Shown piece by piece: positions 17,908 to 26,213 of a DNA stretch of 61,106 bases; positions within the stretch are counted from its first letter, which is position 1; every line of letters begins with the position of its first letter. The notes beneath the pieces are model-generated. The model saw nothing but the letters and a program-made list of their open reading frames with translations. It was not told the DNA's origin and ran no database searches. Location of the stretch: assembly GCA_030426145.1 (NCBI GenBank), contig JAUHZF010000011.1, positions 1 to 61,106 on the forward strand, read 5' to 3'. Source of the DNA: Polyangia bacterium (lineage in GTDB: Bacteria; Myxococcota_A; Polyangia; Polyangiales; Polyangiaceae). Position numbers and translations under genes: made by a program.

Positions 17908-19396
17908 ACCCCTTCGCCCTTTCCTACTGACCGCCGCTCTCCTCATTCCCGCTTCAGCCTCTGGAATGACCGTCGACGAAGCCGTACGCCGCTCGATGGG
18001 GCACCCGTCCCTGTGCGAGGCCAAACACCGGGTGGCCCAGGCGAAGGCGCGGCTCGCAGCCCAAGCCGAGGCGCGACCGGTCACCCTCGGTGCCGACGCG
18101 GTGGCCCGGCACGAGCGCAGCCCGACGCTGGCCGTGGGCGGCGTCACCACGCCCACCACCGATGTGGTGGCCCTCGGCGCCGACCTCGACAAGACGCTGG
18201 CCTTGGGCACCCGCATCGAAGCCCGGGTCGAAGCCGGCTACCGTCGGAGCACCATCCCGGTGGCCCCGGGTGCGAGTGAGCAGCTCGAGCTCGGCCCCGG
18301 TCTGAGCGTGACGGCCCGGGTCGGCTTCGAGCAGCCCCTGCTGCAAGGCGCCGGAACGGGTGTCGGTGAGGCCGAGCTGCGGGCCCGACACCACGACACC
18401 GTGGCCGCCAAGCGAAGCCGGGCCGAGCTTCGACGGGAGGTGCTGCGCGAGGTGCTCATCGCCTACTACGAGCTCTGGTACGCGCAGGAAGCCCTCGCGA
18501 TCGAGCGCAGGGCCCTCGCGCTCTCGCAGACCGAGCTAAGCGCGGTTCGGGACCGCGTGGAGATCGGCACGTCGCCCGAGGCCGAGGTCGCCACGGCGGC
18601 AGCCCGCGTCGCCGAGCGACGAGAAGCGGTGGCCGCCGCCGAGCTCGCCCGCCAGCAGCGCAGCATCGAGCTCGGTCTCCGCGTCGGCGCCGAGGGAGCC
18701 CTGCACTTCGTGGCCACGGAGGCGCCGCCCGAGCCGTCGGTGATGGGTCGGCGTACGAGCAAGAGCGCAGTCCGTCGCAGCCTCGCGCGGTCGCACGCGC
18801 TCGCATCGCTCGCGGCGGAACGACAGGCGGCGCGTCAGCGGCTGGCGCTCGCGAGCGATGTCGGTCGACCGCGGCTCGACCTCACGGGCTGGGTGCAGAC
18901 CGACGGCCTCGGCTACCGCAGCGTCGAGCCCGCCTTCTCCCAGCTCGGGACCTTCGCTGCGGTCAGTGGGCAGGTGGGGCTTCGCTTCGAAGCCCCGGTC
19001 TCCGGTGGCCGGAGGGACGCCGAAACGGCGGCAGCCCGCGCCGAGATCGCAAGCATCGCAGCGAAGGAGCGTGTGCTCCGTCACCAGGTCGCGAGCGAGG
19101 TGCGCACCTTGGTGGCCCAGGCCACGACGGCGCGGAAGCGGCTCGGCCTCTCACGTCAGACGGTCGCCGCGGCGCGCAAGGAGCTCGCGGCCATGCGCGC
19201 GCGACACCGCGAAGGCGACGTCATCGCCCTCGACGTCTCCCGCGCCATCGAAGCGCTGCGACGTGCGGAGCTTCGTCATCGACAGTGGCAAGCCCAGTGG
19301 GCCATCGCCGACGTCTCGCTCCGCTCGCGCACGGGGGAGCTCCTGACCGGCAAACCATTGCCGCCGGCCAAGTGCCCCCGGTCATCGCTCAGATGA
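17900..19396 (+). CDS. TolC-like outer membrane efflux protein
   Basis: A 498-residue outer membrane factor. It has a signal peptide (MTKPLRPFLLTAALLIPASASG) and then two Ala/Arg/Glu-rich coiled-coil halves typical of TolC (for example RREVLREVLIAYYELWYAQEALAIE and VASEVRTLVAQATTARKRLGLSRQTV). Beta-barrel-like segments such as VTARVGFEQPLLQGAGTGVGEAEL lie between. It forms the channel for the MacAB-like pump. ATG 17900 lies inside the last codons of the permease gene. Its end overlaps by eight bases the 3' end of the convergent lipoprotein gene at 19389. Confidence 0.9.
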   Translation: MTKPLRPFLLTAALLIPASASGMTVDEAVRRSMGHPSLCEAKHRVAQAKARLAAQAEARPVTLGADAVARHERSPTLAVGGVTTPTTDVVALGADLDKTLALGTRIEARVEAGYRRSTIPVAPGASEQLELGPGLSVTARVGFEQPLLQGAGTGVGEAELRARHHDTVAAKRSRAELRREVLREVLIAYYELWYAQEALAIERRALALSQTELSAVRDRVEIGTSPEAEVATAAARVAERREAVAAAELARQQRSIELGLRVGAEGALHFVATEAPPEPSVMGRRTSKSAVRRSLARSHALASLAAERQAARQRLALASDVGRPRLDLTGWVQTDGLGYRSVEPAFSQLGTFAAVSGQVGLRFEAPVSGGRRDAETAAARAEIASIAAKERVLRHQVASEVRTLVAQATTARKRLGLSRQTVAAARKELAAMRARHREGDVIALDVSRAIEALRRAELRHRQWQAQWAIADVSLRSRTGELLTGKPLPPAKCPRSSLR

Positions 19397-20927
19397 AGGA
19401 GGCGTTGAGCGTGAAGGCGCTCACTTCGCCGGCGTCGTAGCCGTCGACGAAGATGTAGTAGGTCGTGCCCATCGTGGTCGTGACGGTGAGGTTCTCCATC
19501 TGGCCACCGATGTTCGCATCGGCACAACCGACCTCGGTGTTGACGTCGTTGCAGGTCGTGCGGACGTGGATCCCGAGGTCCGCGGCGGACGTGAGGCTGA
19601 GGGTGAGGGTGCCGTTCGAGGGCGCGGTGAAGGTGTAGACCGCCTCGGGCGCGCTACCGAACTGACAGCTGCCCTGGTGGGTCGCAACGCCGGTGCTGTT
19701 GTCGCCTGCATTGGCACCGAGCACGAGGGCCGTGGCCGTGCCGCAGCTGTTGGGCAGGCACACGTCGGTGTTGCCACCGATGTTGGTGCAGAAGTAGTCG
19801 TTCGGGTTCTGGCAGTCGTTGCTGGTCACGCAGGCGTCGAGACAGAGCCCCGTGTCGTTGCCGAGGTTGAAGTCGGCGCAGAGGGCACCCGTCGCGCAGT
19901 CATCGTTGAGCAGATTGCAGAACTCGGTGCAGTAGCCGTTGGCCCATCCGCTCGAAGCCGGCAGGCAGAGCGGGTCGTTGGGCGTCGCCGCGCACTGGTT
20001 GGGCATCGTGCATGCCGTGCCCGTGGCGCCCGCACCAGGGGTGCAGACGGCGAGGGTCTGACAGTTCGTGGGATCGTTGCAGTCGATGAGGCCGTCGAAG
20101 TCGTTGTCGGTGAGGTCAGTGCAGTTGGTCTCGTCGACGACCTGCTGGATCTCGAGCTCGAAGGGTCCCGCATCGGTATCGCCGTAGCCGTCGATGAGGA
20201 TCGAATAGGTGGTGTTCTGAGTGACGCTCTCGACGAAGCCTTCCACGCCTTCGACGATGGCGTCCGAACACTGGAGCTCGGACGCGGCCTGCAAGCAGGT
20301 GGTGCGGAGCGAGATCCCGAGGTCGGCAGCGGGTCCCATCTGGCCCGGCGGAGGCGTCGTGAGGAGAAAGGCGTAGTCACCCGTGGTCGGCGCCGTCCAC
20401 TCGTAGACCAACTCGGGCCCCGAGGTGGCGGCGCAGCTCGGAGCGAGCGCATCGGGCGCCCCCGTGGTGTCGCCGGTGACCGTCACGTTCGGTGCGTTGC
20501 CGAGCGCGATGGGCATCGCACAGGTGCCGGTGGTGGTCATGCCACCGCCAGCGCCCATGCCCCCGACGCCGGTGGTGGTGCTCATCCCACCCATGCCGCC
20601 CTGCCCCACCGAAGTGGAGCTCGTCATGCCGCCCTGGCCCATGCCGCCCTGGCCCATGCCGCCCTGACCGACGGAGGTAGAGCTCGTCATGCCACCCTGA
20701 CCCGTCGTCGAAGCGACCGAGCTCGACGTCACGGACGTGGAGCTCGTCATGCCACCCTGACCGACGGAGGTCGACGTGACGCCGGTCGTGCTCATGCCGC
20801 CCTGGCCCACGGATGTGCTGGTGGTGGAGCCCCCATCGTCGTCATCGGTGACGGGGTTGTCTTCGGCGCAGGCGACGAAGCACTGGAGGGTGAACAAAAC
20901 GGCGATGGAGTTCCTGGCGAGTCGCAT
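19389..20927 (-). CDS. Gly/Met/Ser/Thr-repeat lipoprotein with PPC-like domains
   Basis: From ATG 20925-20927 the product has 512 residues and a lipoprotein signal (MRLARNSIAVLFTLQCFVAC). Residues about 30-130 are a low-complexity linker of units like TSSTSVGQGGM and GQGGM. Two similar beta domains follow, each ending in a GYxDxGxFxL-type strand (YSILIDGYGDTDAGPFELEI; YYIFVDGYDAGEVSAFTLNA), resembling bacterial pre-peptidase C-terminal (PPC) modules. Between them lies a Cys-rich segment with NCTDLTDNDFDGLIDCNDP. It is probably displayed on the cell surface on a flexible stalk. Function unknown. Its 3' end overlaps the TolC-like gene. Confidence 0.85.
   Translation of the reverse strand: MRLARNSIAVLFTLQCFVACAEDNPVTDDDDGGSTTSTSVGQGGMSTTGVTSTSVGQGGMTSSTSVTSSSVASTTGQGGMTSSTSVGQGGMGQGGMGQGGMTSSTSVGQGGMGGMSTTTGVGGMGAGGGMTTTGTCAMPIALGNAPNVTVTGDTTGAPDALAPSCAATSGPELVYEWTAPTTGDYAFLLTTPPPGQMGPAADLGISLRTTCLQAASELQCSDAIVEGVEGFVESVTQNTTYSILIDGYGDTDAGPFELEIQQVVDETNCTDLTDNDFDGLIDCNDPTNCQTLAVCTPGAGATGTACTMPNQCAATPNDPLCLPASSGWANGYCTEFCNLLNDDCATGALCADFNLGNDTGLCLDACVTSNDCQNPNDYFCTNIGGNTDVCLPNSCGTATALVLGANAGDNSTGVATHQGSCQFGSAPEAVYTFTAPSNGTLTLSLTSAADLGIHVRTTCNDVNTEVGCADANIGGQMENLTVTTTMGTTYYIFVDGYDAGEVSAFTLNASFI
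20590..20820. repeat. Coding tandem repeats (GQGGM units) in the lipoprotein linker
   Basis: The DNA here repeats short cassettes encoding GQGGM and TSSTSV on the minus strand. Three back-to-back 15-bp GQGGM units sit around 20625-20670, with interspersed longer copies further up to about 20815. Such in-frame repeats can expand or contract and so change stalk length between strains. Confidence 0.7.
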
Positions 20928-21042
20928 GATGTATGCCTTGTACGGCGACGGCCTACACCTTCTTCCCCCTGCGCTCAACGGTCCGACGAAGGTCCGCTCG
21001 CTCTGTTAGTTGTGTTGCGCGGCGTTCCGTCGTTAGATCTCG

Positions 21043-23235
21043 ATGAGTTGCCGGGCATCATTTATGGGACGTCCTCCTCGCCGATTCGAGAAGTACGTGC
21101 TCCAGCGGGAGCTCGACGGGGACGCTCGTCACGAGGTCTTCCTCGCTGAGCACGAGAACGGTGACGAGGCGATCCTGGCCTTCGTCAACCTCGACGAAGC
21201 GGCCGCGGCCGACATTCGAGAGGATCTCGATAGAACCTCGAAGCTGAAGCATCCCGCGATCTTGCCCGTGACCGCGATGATCGAGAGCGACGGTCGTCGC
21301 GCCCTCGTGCATCCCGCCGTGAACGGGCGAACGCTCGCACGGCTCGCCCAGCAGCTCGAGAGCGACGGGGAGTGGATGGCCGACGTCGCCATCTTCCACT
21401 GCGGCCAGCAGATCGCAGCCGCGCTGGCCACCGCGCAGCGCAGCAAGCCACCCGTCGTTCACGGCTGCCTCACGCCCGAACGCGTGATCGTGACGTGGGA
21501 GGGCAAGGTTCAGCTCCTAGGGCTCGGTAGCGCCGCCGCATTGCCCGCCGTGCCTGCACCACCGTGGCTTGCCATGGCCGCGCCGGAGGTACGTGCTGGA
21601 GAGCCCGTCACCCCGGAGGCCAACACCTACGCGCTCGGCGCCATGCTGTGGTGGCTCGTCACGAAGACGATGCCTCCCAGCGAGGGAACACCAAGCGGGC
21701 TCGATGATGTGCGCGGCGACCTGTCCGCCATCATCCGGAACGCGCTCGAGCGCGCGGTGAACCCCGAACCCGGTCAGCGAGGAAAGGCCTCCATGATCGC
21801 CGGTGCGCTCATGCGTGAAGCGAAGGGCGGACGCGACGAGCTCAAGTGGAACATGGAGGTCTTTCAGGCCCTCGACCGCTTCGACGATGTCCTGCCGTCG
21901 TCGATGGCCTTTCCCACCAGCTTCCCTCCGGCCGCGTCGAGCGCGCCCCCGGCCTCTTCCCCAGCGCAGAGCTCCGACCACCCGCCGGCCAAGGAGGCAT
22001 CAACACGAGACGAAGCGCCTCCCGCCAAAGAGGCTCCCCCGAAGAAGGACCCTCCAAAGAAGGAGCTCCCGAAGAAGGACCCTCCAAGGAAGGAACCCCC
22101 GAAGAAGGACCCTCCAAGGAAGGACCCTCCGAAAGCGTCGCCCCCTCGACCTGCTCCACCGCGCCTGACCCGTGACGAGCCCAAGCCACGCCCAGGCATG
22201 TTCGATGTCGGAGGTTCGGACTCCGAGCCTCCCGACAGCGACCGTACGCAGCGCGTCACGAAGGACGAGCTGGAACACCAGGGCCTGCGCAAGCAGCGAA
22301 CGACGCACGTCGGCACCCTCGAGGAGATCGAACGGGCGCTCGACGAAGAAGAAGCCGAGACCAAGCGCTCGAGACAGACCTCGCCGGACATCGACGTCGC
22401 CATCGATGCGGACGACGACGAGGGGGAGGACGACGACGGGGACGACGCCCGTGCGGCCATGTTCCCGAGCATCGACACCGAACCGCCGGCCAGTGACGAC
22501 GAACCGACCAAGCGCGTACCCCTCAGCGTGCTGAAGGCTCAGGCAGAAGCGCGCATGGCCCGTCGCGCCGCCGAAGCCGCCGGACAACCGGTGCTGCTGG
22601 GCTCCGCGGCAGACCCCATGGCGCGCGTGACCCCGACACCGGGCCCCCAGATGCATGCGCCTGCGCAGCGGCCGCCGATGGTCTCGACCGAGGGGCGCAG
22701 TGGCCCGTCGCTGTCGTTCACCCTGGTCATCGCCATCACCGCCATCGCCGCCTTCTCGGCGGGGATTTTCGTGGTTCGAGGCTGGGGTGACGACACACCC
22801 GAGCCGCCTCCGACGCCAACCCCCAGCGCCTCCATCCCGCCGGCCGAACCGGGTCCCGCACCGACAACCGACGCGCCCCCCTCGGCCACGGCAACCGCGG
22901 AGCCAACCCCTCCGCCCTCGCCCACCGCCGAGCCATCGGCCACCGCCGAGCCATCGGCGCAACCCTCAGCCGAGGCCCCGGACGAGCTGCCGACCCCCTT
23001 GTACAAACACGGCCTGCTGCGGGTGACGGCGCCCAAAGCAGGCGCCACCGTCTACTTCAAGGGCAAGCCCGCGGGGAAGGTCGGCGAGATCCTCATGGTG
23101 CCTTGCGGCGCGGGCTTCGTCCGGCTCGGGGATGACCCGCTCACCAAGTGGTACAACGACGGCCGGGTGGTCGCGATCCCCTGCAAGAAGGAGCTGGCCG
23201 AGGTCACGATGACCGTGAAGCCAGCCTTCCGCTAG
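21043..23235 (+). CDS. Membrane pseudokinase (degenerate Ser/Thr kinase fold)
   Basis: A 730-residue protein; ATG 21064 (residue 8) is an alternative start. Residues about 15-270 follow the kinase fold but lack the catalytic residues. The HRD loop reads HGC (140-142, in VVHGCLTPERVIV), DFG is replaced by LGLG (159-162), and the ATP lysine strand reads AILAFV. A repetitive Pro/Lys region (about 333-365), an acidic region, one transmembrane helix (about 557-580) and a Pro/Thr/Ser/Ala-rich stalk come next. It ends with a C-terminal PEGA-like domain (LLRVTAPKAGATVYFKGKPAGK). The likely role is a scaffold or allosteric partner of an active kinase rather than an enzyme. It is divergent from the Gly/Met-repeat lipoprotein. 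Confidence 0.85.
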   Translation: MSCRASFMGRPPRRFEKYVLQRELDGDARHEVFLAEHENGDEAILAFVNLDEAAAADIREDLDRTSKLKHPAILPVTAMIESDGRRALVHPAVNGRTLARLAQQLESDGEWMADVAIFHCGQQIAAALATAQRSKPPVVHGCLTPERVIVTWEGKVQLLGLGSAAALPAVPAPPWLAMAAPEVRAGEPVTPEANTYALGAMLWWLVTKTMPPSEGTPSGLDDVRGDLSAIIRNALERAVNPEPGQRGKASMIAGALMREAKGGRDELKWNMEVFQALDRFDDVLPSSMAFPTSFPPAASSAPPASSPAQSSDHPPAKEASTRDEAPPAKEAPPKKDPPKKELPKKDPPRKEPPKKDPPRKDPPKASPPRPAPPRLTRDEPKPRPGMFDVGGSDSEPPDSDRTQRVTKDELEHQGLRKQRTTHVGTLEEIERALDEEEAETKRSRQTSPDIDVAIDADDDEGEDDDGDDARAAMFPSIDTEPPASDDEPTKRVPLSVLKAQAEARMARRAAEAAGQPVLLGSAADPMARVTPTPGPQMHAPAQRPPMVSTEGRSGPSLSFTLVIAITAIAAFSAGIFVVRGWGDDTPEPPPTPTPSASIPPAEPGPAPTTDAPPSATATAEPTPPPSPTAEPSATAEPSAQPSAEAPDELPTPLYKHGLLRVTAPKAGATVYFKGKPAGKVGEILMVPCGAGFVRLGDDPLTKWYNDGRVVAIPCKKELAEVTMTVKPAFR
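22038..22133. repeat. Imperfect tandem repeats encoding PPKKDPPRKEPP units
   Basis: Within the pseudokinase gene the unit CCGAAGAAGGACCCTCCA recurs about five times with single-base changes, giving a Lys/Asp/Pro ladder between the kinase-like domain and the acidic region. It is a likely extended, positively charged linker and a candidate for copy-number variation. Confidence 0.75.
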
Positions 23236-23269
23236 AACCGGAACCCCTTCCGCTAGAACCGGAAAAGGG
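23225..23269. terminator. 21-bp tandem duplication forming hairpins at the 3' end of the pseudokinase gene
   Basis: CCTTCCGCTAGAACCGGAA occurs at 23225-23243 and again at 23246-23264. Each copy carries the inverted arms TTCCG/CGGAA, and the second is extended by CCC...GGG pairing with an AAAA run (23263-23266). The plus-strand stop TAG (23233-23235) lies in copy 1 and the minus-strand stop of the small gene lies in copy 2. It may act as a bidirectional terminator, though no long T-run is present. Confidence 0.4.
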
Positions 23270-23420
23270 TGTAGCAGAGTTCGAGGAGGGCCCCCCCGAT
23301 GGCCGCGGACACCGCAGCCGTAGCCGCAACGACGGCCAGCCGATCGGTCGCCACCGACGGTGCAGCTGGAGCCGCTTCGGTCGCTTCCGGCTCGTTTGCC
23401 GTGGTCTCGTCGTCGGGCAT
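23253..23420 (-). CDS. Small single-pass membrane protein
   Basis: The frame is open from ATG 23484-23486 to TAG 23253-23255 (77 residues). I prefer ATG 23418-23420 (55 residues, MPDDETTANEPEATEAAPAAP) because the longer starts would overlap the divergent his leader peptide. The product has an acidic Ala/Pro-rich N-terminus and one hydrophobic helix (about residues 27-50, LAVVAATAAVSAAIGGALLELCYTLF). No Shine-Dalgarno is evident for any start. Unknown function; it could be a chance ORF. Confidence 0.4.
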   Translation of the reverse strand: MPDDETTANEPEATEAAPAAPSVATDRLAVVAATAAVSAAIGGALLELCYTLFRF

Positions 23421-23484
23421 GACGAAGGTTGTACCGCAAAGCGGGTTGCCCCGCCGCCCGGACTTGGGCATGTTCGGGTCTCGC

Positions 23485-23541
23485 ATGACTTCGCCGCGCC
23501 ACCACCATCACCATCACGGCCCCTTGCTGGGCTGGCGGTGA
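23485..23541 (+). CDS. hisL: Histidine operon leader peptide with six consecutive His codons
   Basis: ATG 23485 opens an 18-codon ORF, MTSPRHHHHHHGPLLGWR, closed by TGA 23539-23541, 102 bp before hisG. The six His codons (23500-23517) use CAC and CAT mixed, as expected of a selected peptide rather than a simple DNA repeat. Enterobacterial hisL peptides carry seven His codons at the same place relative to hisG. Translation speed through this run would report charged tRNA-His. No clear Shine-Dalgarno precedes the ATG. Six in-frame His immediately before a his operon makes coincidence unlikely. The surrounding frame is also open upstream to 23299, so a longer peptide is possible. Confidence 0.75.
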   Translation: MTSPRHHHHHHGPLLGWR

Positions 23542-23635
23542 GGTACGCGTCGAGGCGACGCCTTCCCCGCCGGCCACCAGGCCTGCGCCGGGATCGTCAT
23601 CGGAAGTCAGGCTGGGTCGTCGGCTCTCCCCGGAG
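23530..23635 (+). promoter_or_regulatory. Candidate his attenuator: competing RNA stems between leader and hisG
   Basis: Segment 2 (GGCTGGCGG, 23530-23538, the last leader codons) can pair with segment 3 (CCGCCGGCC, 23567-23575) as a 9-bp stem with one G-U pair. Inside its loop is GCGTCG/CGACGC (23547-23561). Segment 3 can instead pair through CCGGCC (23570-23575) with segment 4 GGCTGG (23610-23615). These are mutually exclusive pairings, as in attenuators. A ribosome stalled on the His codons would leave segment 2 free; one that finishes the leader would cover it. There is no U-run after segment 4. The hisG Shine-Dalgarno GGAG (23632-23635) lies just behind CTCC (23626-23629), so control might act on hisG translation or through Rho. 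Pairing was done by eye. Confidence 0.5.
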
Positions 23636-23643
23636 CTGAAACC

Positions 23644-24519
23644 ATGACCGAATCGACATTGCACCTCGCGCTGCCCAAGGGCCGCATGCAGGAGGGTGTG
23701 CTCAGCCTGCTGAAGGAGGCCGGGATCCGCGTGACCAACACGTCGCGCAGCTACCGTCCCTCCGTCTCGCTCGAGGACTGCGACACCAAGATCCTCAAGC
23801 CCCAGAACATCATCGAGATGTTGCACCTCGGTTCGCGCGACGTCGGTTTTGCGGGCGCCGACTGGGTCGATGAGCTCGGCCTGTCCGACGGCTCCATCGT
23901 CGAGCTGCTCGACACCGAGCTCGACCCCGTTCGCATCGTGGCCGCCGCGCCCAAGGAGCTCCTGGATGCAGACGGCAAGCTGCCGGAGCAGCGGCTCGTG
24001 GTGGCCTCGGAGTACGTGCGACTCACCAATCAGTGGATCAAAAACACCGGCAAGGACGCCATCTGCGTGCGCTCCTACGGCGCGACCGAGGTCTTTCCTC
24101 CCGAGGACGCCGACATCATCGTCGACAACACGGCCACGGGGACCACGCTGCGCAACAACGGCCTCGTCATCATCGATGACCTCATGCGCAGCTCCACGCG
24201 ACTCTTCGCGCACAACAAGGCGCTGGAGAATCCGGCCAAACGCGAGCGCATCGAAACGATGGTGCTCCTGCTGCAATCGGTGCTCGACGCGCGCAATCGC
24301 GTGATGCTGGAGGTCAACGTCGGGCGCGATGCCCTCGACGCCGTGGTCGACGCCCTCCCCTGCATGCGCAAGCCCACCATCGCGACGCTCTTCGGCGAAG
24401 AGGGCTACGCCGTGAAGGCGGCGGTGCCGCGCCGTGTTCTGCCGACCCTCATTCCCTTGCTGAAAGAACGCGGTGGAAGCGACATCGTCGTGGCCAAGAT
24501 CGCGCAGATCGTGGTGTGA
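23644..24519 (+). CDS. hisG: ATP phosphoribosyltransferase (long form)
   Basis: HisG catalyses the first, committed step of histidine synthesis, joining ATP and PRPP to give phosphoribosyl-ATP. The 291-residue length with LALPKGRMQEGVLSLLKEAG at the start, and a C-terminal domain from about residue 210 (LEVNVGRDALDAVVDALPCMRKPTIATL), identify the long form. That form carries its own ACT-like histidine-sensing domain and needs no HisZ. The PRPP loop VDNTATGTTLRNNGL is present. Start ATG 23644 has GGAG eight bases upstream. Its stop overlaps the GTG of the next gene by four bases. It is the first structural gene of the operon. Confidence 0.97.
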   Translation: MTESTLHLALPKGRMQEGVLSLLKEAGIRVTNTSRSYRPSVSLEDCDTKILKPQNIIEMLHLGSRDVGFAGADWVDELGLSDGSIVELLDTELDPVRIVAAAPKELLDADGKLPEQRLVVASEYVRLTNQWIKNTGKDAICVRSYGATEVFPPEDADIIVDNTATGTTLRNNGLVIIDDLMRSSTRLFAHNKALENPAKRERIETMVLLLQSVLDARNRVMLEVNVGRDALDAVVDALPCMRKPTIATLFGEEGYAVKAAVPRRVLPTLIPLLKERGGSDIVVAKIAQIVV

Positions 24520-26213
24520 CCATGGCCGAGACCCCCGAGCTGAGACCTGTCCCCGCCATCGACGGCACGGAGGCCTATCGCGTACCTCGCCACGGGGCGC
24601 CGGTGGATCTGTGGCTCGCCGGCAACGAGGGCCGGGCGCCTTCGGCCGACGTGCTGCGAGCCTTGGAGCATCAGAGCCCCGAGCTGCTGCGGCGCTACCC
24701 CTCGGCGGGAGCTCTCGAAGCGCGCCTGGCCGAGGAGCTAGGGGTCGATCCCGCATGGGTGGTCGTGACGGCGGGCGCGGACGACGCCCTCGACCGCACT
24801 TGCCGCGCCATGCTCGCACCGGGTCGGGAGATGATCCTGCCCGTCCCCACCTTCGAGATGCTCGACCGATACGCCACCCTCACGGGGGCCGACGTCGTCC
24901 GGCTGCCGTGGCCCGAGGGCGCCTATCCGAGAGCGGCCGTCATCGAGCGCGTGACCGAACGCACGGCCGTCATCGCAGTGGTGACGCCGAACAACCCCAC
25001 CGGGGCCGTGGCCACCGCCGATGATGTGAGGGCACTCGCCGAGGCGGCGCCCCACGCCATGATCTTGGTCGACGGGGCCTATGCCGAGTTCGCCGACGAT
25101 CCCCTCACCGAGGTCACGCTGTCGCTGCCCAATGCCCTCATGACGCGGACCCTATCGAAGGCCTACGGGGTGGCGGGCTTGCGGGTGGGCTACGCCGTGG
25201 GGCAGAAGGCCGAATGGCTGCGGCGCACCGGCAACCCCTACGCCGTGTCGTCGGTGTCCCTCGCCCTCGCCGACAAGCGTCTCGACGATACCGAAGGCAT
25301 GGCGCGCTACGTGGCGGAGGTCCGGCGCGAGCGCGGTCTCATGCGCGATCAGCTGCGTCGACTCGGCATCGAGACGCCGGCGTCGCAGGGCAACTTCATC
25401 TTCGTGCGGCACGCACGGTCGCGCTGGCTCTGCGATGGGCTCGCCGGTCTCGGGATCGCGGTGCGCGGTTGGCCCGGCCACCCCGCACTCGGCGACGCCA
25501 TGCGGATCACCGTACCGGGGGTGGACGCCCAGTTCGACCGACTCACCCACGCCATCGAGGCGACGCTGAAGCCCGAGGCACTGCTCTTCGACATGGACGG
25601 CGTCCTGGCCGACGTATCGGCGTCGTACCGCCAAGCCATCGTGGAGACGGCCAAGTCCTATGGGGTCGAGCTCTCCCTCGACGACATCGCTCGCGCCAAG
25701 CAGGGCGCCGGGGTCAACAACGACTGGGAGCTCACGCAGCGCCTCCTGAAAGACCGCGGGGTGGACGCGAACTTCGACGACGTGAAGGCGCGCTTCGAAG
25801 CCCGCTACCAGGGCGAGGGCGAGCAACCGGGCCTCTACGAGAAAGAGACGCTCCTCTGCTCGCGAGAGCTTCTGTCTCGCCTGAAGGGTCGCATGCCATT
25901 GGGGATCGTGACGGGTCGTCCGCGCCACGATGCGGAGCGATTCTTGAAGCAGGCCGACATCGGCGGCCTCTTCGATGCCGTGGTGTGCATGGAGGACGCC
26001 GCCCTCAAACCCGACCCCGCCCCGGTGGCGCTCGCGCTGGAGCAGCTCGGCGTGGCGCACGCTTGGATGGTGGGCGACACGCCCGACGACATCGTGGCCG
26101 CCCGGGGGGCAGGTGTCGTTCCGCTCGGCATCAACGCCGATGCCCAAACCCTCACCGCCGCGGGCGCCGCCCGGGTGTTGAAGACCCTCGACGAGATGGA
26201 GGAGATGCTGTGA
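24516..26213 (+). CDS. hisC: HisC-HAD fusion: histidinol-phosphate aminotransferase plus HAD phosphatase
   Basis: The 565-residue protein has two enzymes. Residues about 1-350 are a fold-type I aminotransferase of the HisC group: TPNNPTG (157-163), VDGAYAEF (185-192), PLP lysine K215 in TLSKAYG, and R330 in MRITVPG. Residues about 352-565 are a HAD-superfamily phosphatase: nucleophile motif DMDGVLAD (359-366), T466 in VTGRP, K498 in LKPDP, GDTPDD (520-525). HisC transaminates imidazole-acetol phosphate to histidinol phosphate. The HAD part most simply supplies the next step, histidinol-phosphate phosphatase, because the operon's HisB is monofunctional. That phosphatase role is inferred. GTG 24516 (or ATG 24522) overlaps hisG; the stop overlaps hisB. 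Confidence 0.93.
   Translation: MTMAETPELRPVPAIDGTEAYRVPRHGAPVDLWLAGNEGRAPSADVLRALEHQSPELLRRYPSAGALEARLAEELGVDPAWVVVTAGADDALDRTCRAMLAPGREMILPVPTFEMLDRYATLTGADVVRLPWPEGAYPRAAVIERVTERTAVIAVVTPNNPTGAVATADDVRALAEAAPHAMILVDGAYAEFADDPLTEVTLSLPNALMTRTLSKAYGVAGLRVGYAVGQKAEWLRRTGNPYAVSSVSLALADKRLDDTEGMARYVAEVRRERGLMRDQLRRLGIETPASQGNFIFVRHARSRWLCDGLAGLGIAVRGWPGHPALGDAMRITVPGVDAQFDRLTHAIEATLKPEALLFDMDGVLADVSASYRQAIVETAKSYGVELSLDDIARAKQGAGVNNDWELTQRLLKDRGVDANFDDVKARFEARYQGEGEQPGLYEKETLLCSRELLSRLKGRMPLGIVTGRPRHDAERFLKQADIGGLFDAVVCMEDAALKPDPAPVALALEQLGVAHAWMVGDTPDDIVAARGAGVVPLGINADAQTLTAAGAARVLKTLDEMEEML

Noticed and set aside
22038..22133. CRISPR array
   Set aside because: Units are contiguous, in frame, imperfect and have no spacers; they encode a Lys/Pro linker.
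23500..23517. Six His codons as a cloning-vector His-tag artefact
   Set aside because: The surrounding sequence has no vector features, the codons are mixed CAC/CAT, the peptide ends by itself after 18 codons and the next gene is hisG. A his leader peptide explains it better.
22966..24819. Long minus-strand ORF across hisG
   Set aside because: It spans the leader, hisG and the pseudokinase end, has no recognisable motif, and shows the composition expected from the reverse of GC-rich coding DNA.
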